Assembly: GCA_900469965.1 (NCBI GenBank)
Contig: UBZP01000018.1
Coordinates: forward strand, 1 to 64,000
Source of the DNA: Hyphomicrobiales bacterium
GTDB taxonomy: Bacteria; Pseudomonadota; Alphaproteobacteria; Rhizobiales; Rhizobiaceae
Direction: 5' to 3'
Length of the DNA stretch: 64,000 nt
Part shown: positions 59,163 to 64,000 of the stretch, piece by piece
Layout of the letters: every line of letters starts with the position of its first letter
How positions within the stretch are numbered: the stretch's first letter is position 1
Translations under genes and position numbers: made by a program
The notes under the pieces: generated by a model
The model's database searches: none
What the model was told of the DNA's origin: nothing
What the model saw: only the letters and a program-made list of their open reading frames with translations

Positions 59163-60329
59163 TCAGCCCTCGATGCCGTGGACCGCGAGCAGGCTCTTCA
59201 TCCGCTGCGCTGCCATTTCCGGCCGGTCCAGCACGCGGGCGCGGTCGGCGAGGCGGAAGATGTCGGCATAGTGGAGCATGCCGCGGGCCGACTGCAGGCC
59301 AGCCGGCATGGTGAAATGGGCCTGGTGGCCGTTGAGCCAGGCGAGGAAGACGACGCCGGCCTTGTAGTACTGTGTCGGGGCCTCGAAGATCTTCCTCGAC
59401 AGGGGCACGGTGGGCTCGATCGTGGCGCGGAAGGCTGCGACGTCGCCGGACGCCAGGGCGGCCAGCGCCCTGGAGGCCTGCGGCGCGACGGCGTCGAAGA
59501 TGCCGAGCAGGGCGTGGCTGTATCTCTGCCCGTCACCCTCGATCAGTTCGGCATAGTTGAAGTCGTCGCCGGTGAAGCAGAGGACGCCCTCCGGCAGGCG
59601 GTTTCGCAGGGCGACTTCCCTGGCGTTGTCGAGCAGCGAGATCTTGATGCCCTCGACCTTGTCGCGGTTGTCCTCGATGATCGACAGCACGCCTGAGAGC
59701 GCGGCCTCGAAGTCGTCGCTGCCCCAGTAACCCTTCAGTTGCGGATCGAACATGTCGCCCAGCCAGTGCAGCACCACCTTGTCGCGGGTCTGGCCCAGGA
59801 TGCGGCCATAGACCTTGCGGTAGTCGTCCGGCGAGCGGGCGAGGCGGGCAAGCGCCCGGCTTGCCATCATGATCGCCCGTCCGCCATGCCGCTCGACGAA
59901 GCCGATCTGTTCCTCGTAGGCCGCGATCACGTCGTCGAGCGACTTCGCGTCGCCGGGCGAGAGCTGGTCGGTTCCCGCGCCGCAGGCGAGGTCGGCGCCG
60001 GGGACGGTGCGGGCTTCCGCGAGCGAGCGGCGGATCAGTTCCTGCGCGCCAGCCCAGTTCAGCCCCATGCCGCGCTGGGCGGTGTCCATCGCTTCGGCAA
60101 TGCGGAAGCCGAGCGACCACAGGTGATGCCGGAAGGCGAGCGTCGCTTCCCAGTCGATCGCGGGCGCCTCCCAGGGGCGCGTGTCCCTGAGGGGATCCGA
60201 GACCACATGGGCGGCGGCATAGGCGATGCGGTTGAAGACGGGGGGAGCCTGCGGCCGTTCGGTCGGCGTGCCCGACAGCACGTAGCGCTCGATCGTGCCG
60301 TCCGCTTTCGGCAAGGCGACTGTCGACAT
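59163..60329 (-). CDS. DUF993 protein, dihydrodipicolinate-synthase-like TIM barrel
   Basis: A 388-residue protein of the uncharacterised DUF993 family, related to class I Schiff-base aldolases. VEGIKISLLDN (225-235) resembles the GIK strand of dihydrodipicolinate-synthase enzymes, making Lys229 the candidate Schiff-base lysine. HHLWSLGFRIAEAMDTAQRGMGL and TGDDFNYAELIEGDG are other conserved-looking stretches. It could be an aldolase or dehydratase on a keto acid. A GGAGGAG ribosome site precedes the ATG at 60329. Its promoter has a LacI-type operator shared with the divergent LacI-MocA-CoA-transferase unit. Confidence 0.85.
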   Translation of the reverse strand: MSTVALPKADGTIERYVLSGTPTERPQAPPVFNRIAYAAAHVVSDPLRDTRPWEAPAIDWEATLAFRHHLWSLGFRIAEAMDTAQRGMGLNWAGAQELIRRSLAEARTVPGADLACGAGTDQLSPGDAKSLDDVIAAYEEQIGFVERHGGRAIMMASRALARLARSPDDYRKVYGRILGQTRDKVVLHWLGDMFDPQLKGYWGSDDFEAALSGVLSIIEDNRDKVEGIKISLLDNAREVALRNRLPEGVLCFTGDDFNYAELIEGDGQRYSHALLGIFDAVAPQASRALAALASGDVAAFRATIEPTVPLSRKIFEAPTQYYKAGVVFLAWLNGHQAHFTMPAGLQSARGMLHYADIFRLADRARVLDRPEMAAQRMKSLLAVHGIEG

Positions 60330-60357
60330 GGATATCTCCTCCATCGTTTGAAAGAGG

Positions 60358-60386
60358 GCATAATTTAGATCGTTCCAAATTGCAAG
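60358..60386 (-). promoter_or_regulatory. Promoter of the DUF993 gene
   Basis: On the minus strand CTTGCA (60381-60386), a 17-base spacer and TTATGC (60358-60363). The spacer holds the operator copy at 60368-60379, the same layout as the LacI promoter at 60733-60761. Confidence 0.6.
60368..60379. promoter_or_regulatory. LacI operator candidate, copy 1
   Basis: GATCGTTCCAAA, the exact reverse complement of 60742-60753. Placed between -35 and -10 of the DUF993 promoter. Confidence 0.7.
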
Positions 60387-60732
60387 GGTTGTGTGAGGGG
60401 TAATGAGAGAGGGTTTCGCGGCCCGGGGGATGGCGGCCGGTGCCCGGATCGCCGCGGGGCCTTTCGTACGTCTCGTTCGCGCGTCGCGTTTCGGACGCGT
60501 AGGGCAGTCCGCTCGAATCGGCGTCATTTCTGTGCGGCACATTGAAAATAAATCTATGTTATTATTTATTTTTATTACGATGTGCGTTGGTCGCCACCCT
60601 TGTCCCAGGGGCTGGAACCGGGCGACGGCTGGCCGTGTCTCGTGCCGTCCGGGGCGTGTTGCGCTTTGTCGTCATGCGCAGCAAGACGGGCGTGTCTGAT
60701 GTCCTGGCCATGTCGGTTAATCGACAAATGGT
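60387..60732. other. Intergenic region between divergent promoters
   Basis: About 345 bases without a convincing gene. It contains an AT-rich block near 60545-60580 and otherwise GC-rich DNA; some short open frames have no ribosome site or family resemblance. Confidence 0.45.
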
Positions 60733-60761
60733 GCTTGACTATTTTGGAACGATCCAATAAA
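60733..60761 (+). promoter_or_regulatory. Promoter of the LacI / MocA / CoA-transferase unit
   Basis: CTTGAC (60733-60738), a 17-base spacer and ATAAAT (60756-60761). The operator 60742-60753 fills the spacer, so LacI binding should block RNA polymerase directly. Confidence 0.6.
60742..60753. promoter_or_regulatory. LacI operator candidate, copy 2
   Basis: TTTGGAACGATC; with the following CAA it forms TTGGA-N4-TCCAA, a CG-centred near-palindrome typical of LacI-family operators. Confidence 0.7.
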
Positions 60762-60807
60762 TCTCACCTCCGAAAGCGGCGGAGCAGGGCTGCGCGGGAG
60801 GAAATGG

Positions 60808-62866
<2,059 letters not shown>

Positions 62867-62874
62867 GCGACATC

Positions 62875-64000
62875 ATGAGCAAGCACATCTCGCCGGCAGA
62901 AGCGGCAGCCCTCATCCCGGACGGCGCGGTCGTCTCGGTTTCCTCCTCCTCCGGTCTCGGCTGCCCGGACCTGATGCTGAAGGCGATCGGCGACCGCTTC
63001 GAGGCGAGTGGCCATCCCAGGAACATCACCACCCTGCACCCGATCGCGGCCGGCGACATGAGCGGCATCCGGGGCGTGGACCATATCGCCAGGAAAGGCC
63101 TGCTCGCCCGGATCATCGGCGGCTCCTATCCGTCCGGGCCGTCCACCGCCGAGCCGCCGCTGATCTGGCAGATGGTCACCGGCAACGAGATCCCGGCCTA
63201 CAACATTCCCTCCGGCATCCTGTTCGACATGCACCGCGAGGCGGCGGCCAAGCGGCCGGGCGTCCTCACCAAGGTCGGCCTCGACACCTTCGTCGATCCG
63301 TCGCGCCAGGGCTGCGCGATGAACGACAAGGCCGCCGGCCAGCCGGTGGTGAAGAAGGTCACGTTCGAGGGCGAGGAGTGGCTGTATTTCCCGGCGATCG
63401 TGCCGCAGGTGGCGATCATCCGCGCCACCACCGCCGACGAGCGCGGCAACCTCACCTACGAGCATGAAGGCGCCTATCTCGGCGGTCTCGACCAGGCGCT
63501 TGCCGCCCGCAACAATGGCGGGATCGTCATCGCGCAGGTCAAGCGCGTCACCAAGGAGGGCGCACTGAAGCCGCACGACGTGCGCGTGCCCGGCATGCTG
63601 GTCGACTACATCGTCGTCGATCCGGACCAGAAGCAGACGACGCAGACCACCTACGATCCCGCCATCTCCGGCGAGATCATGCGCCCGATCGACAGCTTCC
63701 GCGTCCCCGAGTTCAACATCCAGAAGGTGATCGCCCGCCGCGTCGCGCAGGAACTGGAAGCGGGAAGCTGCGTCAACCTCGGCTTCGGCATTTCTGCCAA
63801 CGTGCCGCGGATCCTGCTGGAGGAGGGGCTGCACGGCGACGTCACCTGGGTGATCGAGCAGGGCGCCGTCGGCGGCGTGCCGCTGCTCGACTTCGCCTTC
63901 GGCTGCGCCTCGAACGCCGATGCCTACATGCCCTCGCCCTACCAGTTCACCTACTTCCAGGGCGGCGGCTTCGACGCGTCGCTGCTGTCCTTCCTCGAGA
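62875..64000 (+). CDS. Acyl-CoA:acetate/3-ketoacid CoA-transferase (YdiF type), 3' truncated by the window
   Basis: 375 codons are visible and the frame is open at the window end; full-length members have about 520-670 residues. The fused alpha-beta family I CoA-transferase signature is present: the catalytic Glu is at 328 in WVIEQGAVGG, and NLGFGISANVPRIL precedes it. It transfers CoA between short-chain acids. Being 8 bases after the MocA gene suggests it activates a carboxylic acid made by the DUF993/MocA pathway. Its ribosome site is weak, so translation may be coupled. Confidence 0.92.
   Translation, partial: MSKHISPAEAAALIPDGAVVSVSSSSGLGCPDLMLKAIGDRFEASGHPRNITTLHPIAAGDMSGIRGVDHIARKGLLARIIGGSYPSGPSTAEPPLIWQMVTGNEIPAYNIPSGILFDMHREAAAKRPGVLTKVGLDTFVDPSRQGCAMNDKAAGQPVVKKVTFEGEEWLYFPAIVPQVAIIRATTADERGNLTYEHEGAYLGGLDQALAARNNGGIVIAQVKRVTKEGALKPHDVRVPGMLVDYIVVDPDQKQTTQTTYDPAISGEIMRPIDSFRVPEFNIQKVIARRVAQELEAGSCVNLGFGISANVPRILLEEGLHGDVTWVIEQGAVGGVPLLDFAFGCASNADAYMPSPYQFTYFQGGGFDASLLSFLE

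Overview
The window reads as a GC-rich alphaproteobacterial replicon, most likely Rhizobiaceae (Rhizobium, Sinorhizobium or Shinella type). The sequence-level reasons are CTTGAC-type -35 boxes, paired TGA-N9-TCA iron boxes in front of a siderophore receptor, a carboxyspermidine-type polyamine gene pair, a mosaic of palindromic intergenic repeats, and a high density of ABC and TRAP uptake loci each with its own GntR, LacI or ROK regulator. No rRNA, tRNA, CRISPR array, transposase or prophage gene was seen. The genus is an inference.

Layout. 1-333: end of a beta-helix protein. 385-9112 (minus strand): an aldonate/hexuronate locus with an Ldh-type dehydrogenase, a GntR regulator, a DctPQM TRAP transporter, L-idonate 5-dehydrogenase, mannonate dehydratase (uxuA) and fructuronate reductase (uxuB). 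9276-12201: two convergent GntR regulators and a mandelate-racemase-group enzyme. 12236-12663: two tiny coupled unknown genes. 12857-13951: a candidate small RNA, cspA, a second copy of the small-RNA-like element, and rpsU. 14357-20525: an iron-siderophore operon (TonB receptor, binding protein, two permeases, ATPase) behind a promoter carrying two iron boxes. 20565-27124: a UvrD-type helicase and an RND efflux pair.

27146-39270 holds a tetronate (L-threonate/D-erythronate) catabolic region: otnI and ltnD on one strand; a LacI regulator, otnK, otnC, a GntR regulator, denD, an SDR and a complete sugar-type ABC transporter on the other. Products of LtnD and DenD should converge through OtnI, OtnK and OtnC to DHAP. 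Then come an SDR, a small membrane protein, and a minus-strand operon of a polyamine-type ABC transporter with a hydantoin-racemase-like protein and a GNAT protein (40678-46607), with a divergent GntR. 47657-50062: the carboxy(nor)spermidine dehydrogenase and decarboxylase pair. 50492-51445: an rRNA pseudouridine synthase.

51488-59108: a ROK regulator divergent from a six-gene operon (binding protein, two permeases, SIS-domain protein, PfkB kinase, ATPase) that looks like uptake plus phosphorylation and deglycation or isomerisation of an unknown amino sugar or Amadori compound. 59163-64000: a DUF993 TIM-barrel protein divergent from a LacI regulator, a Gfo/Idh/MocA dehydrogenase and a CoA-transferase cut by the window edge. 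The two promoters there carry the same operator in the same place between -35 and -10, so this is the best candidate for an undescribed catabolic pathway. Functional assignments rest on reading motifs and neighbourhoods by eye; no database search was run.
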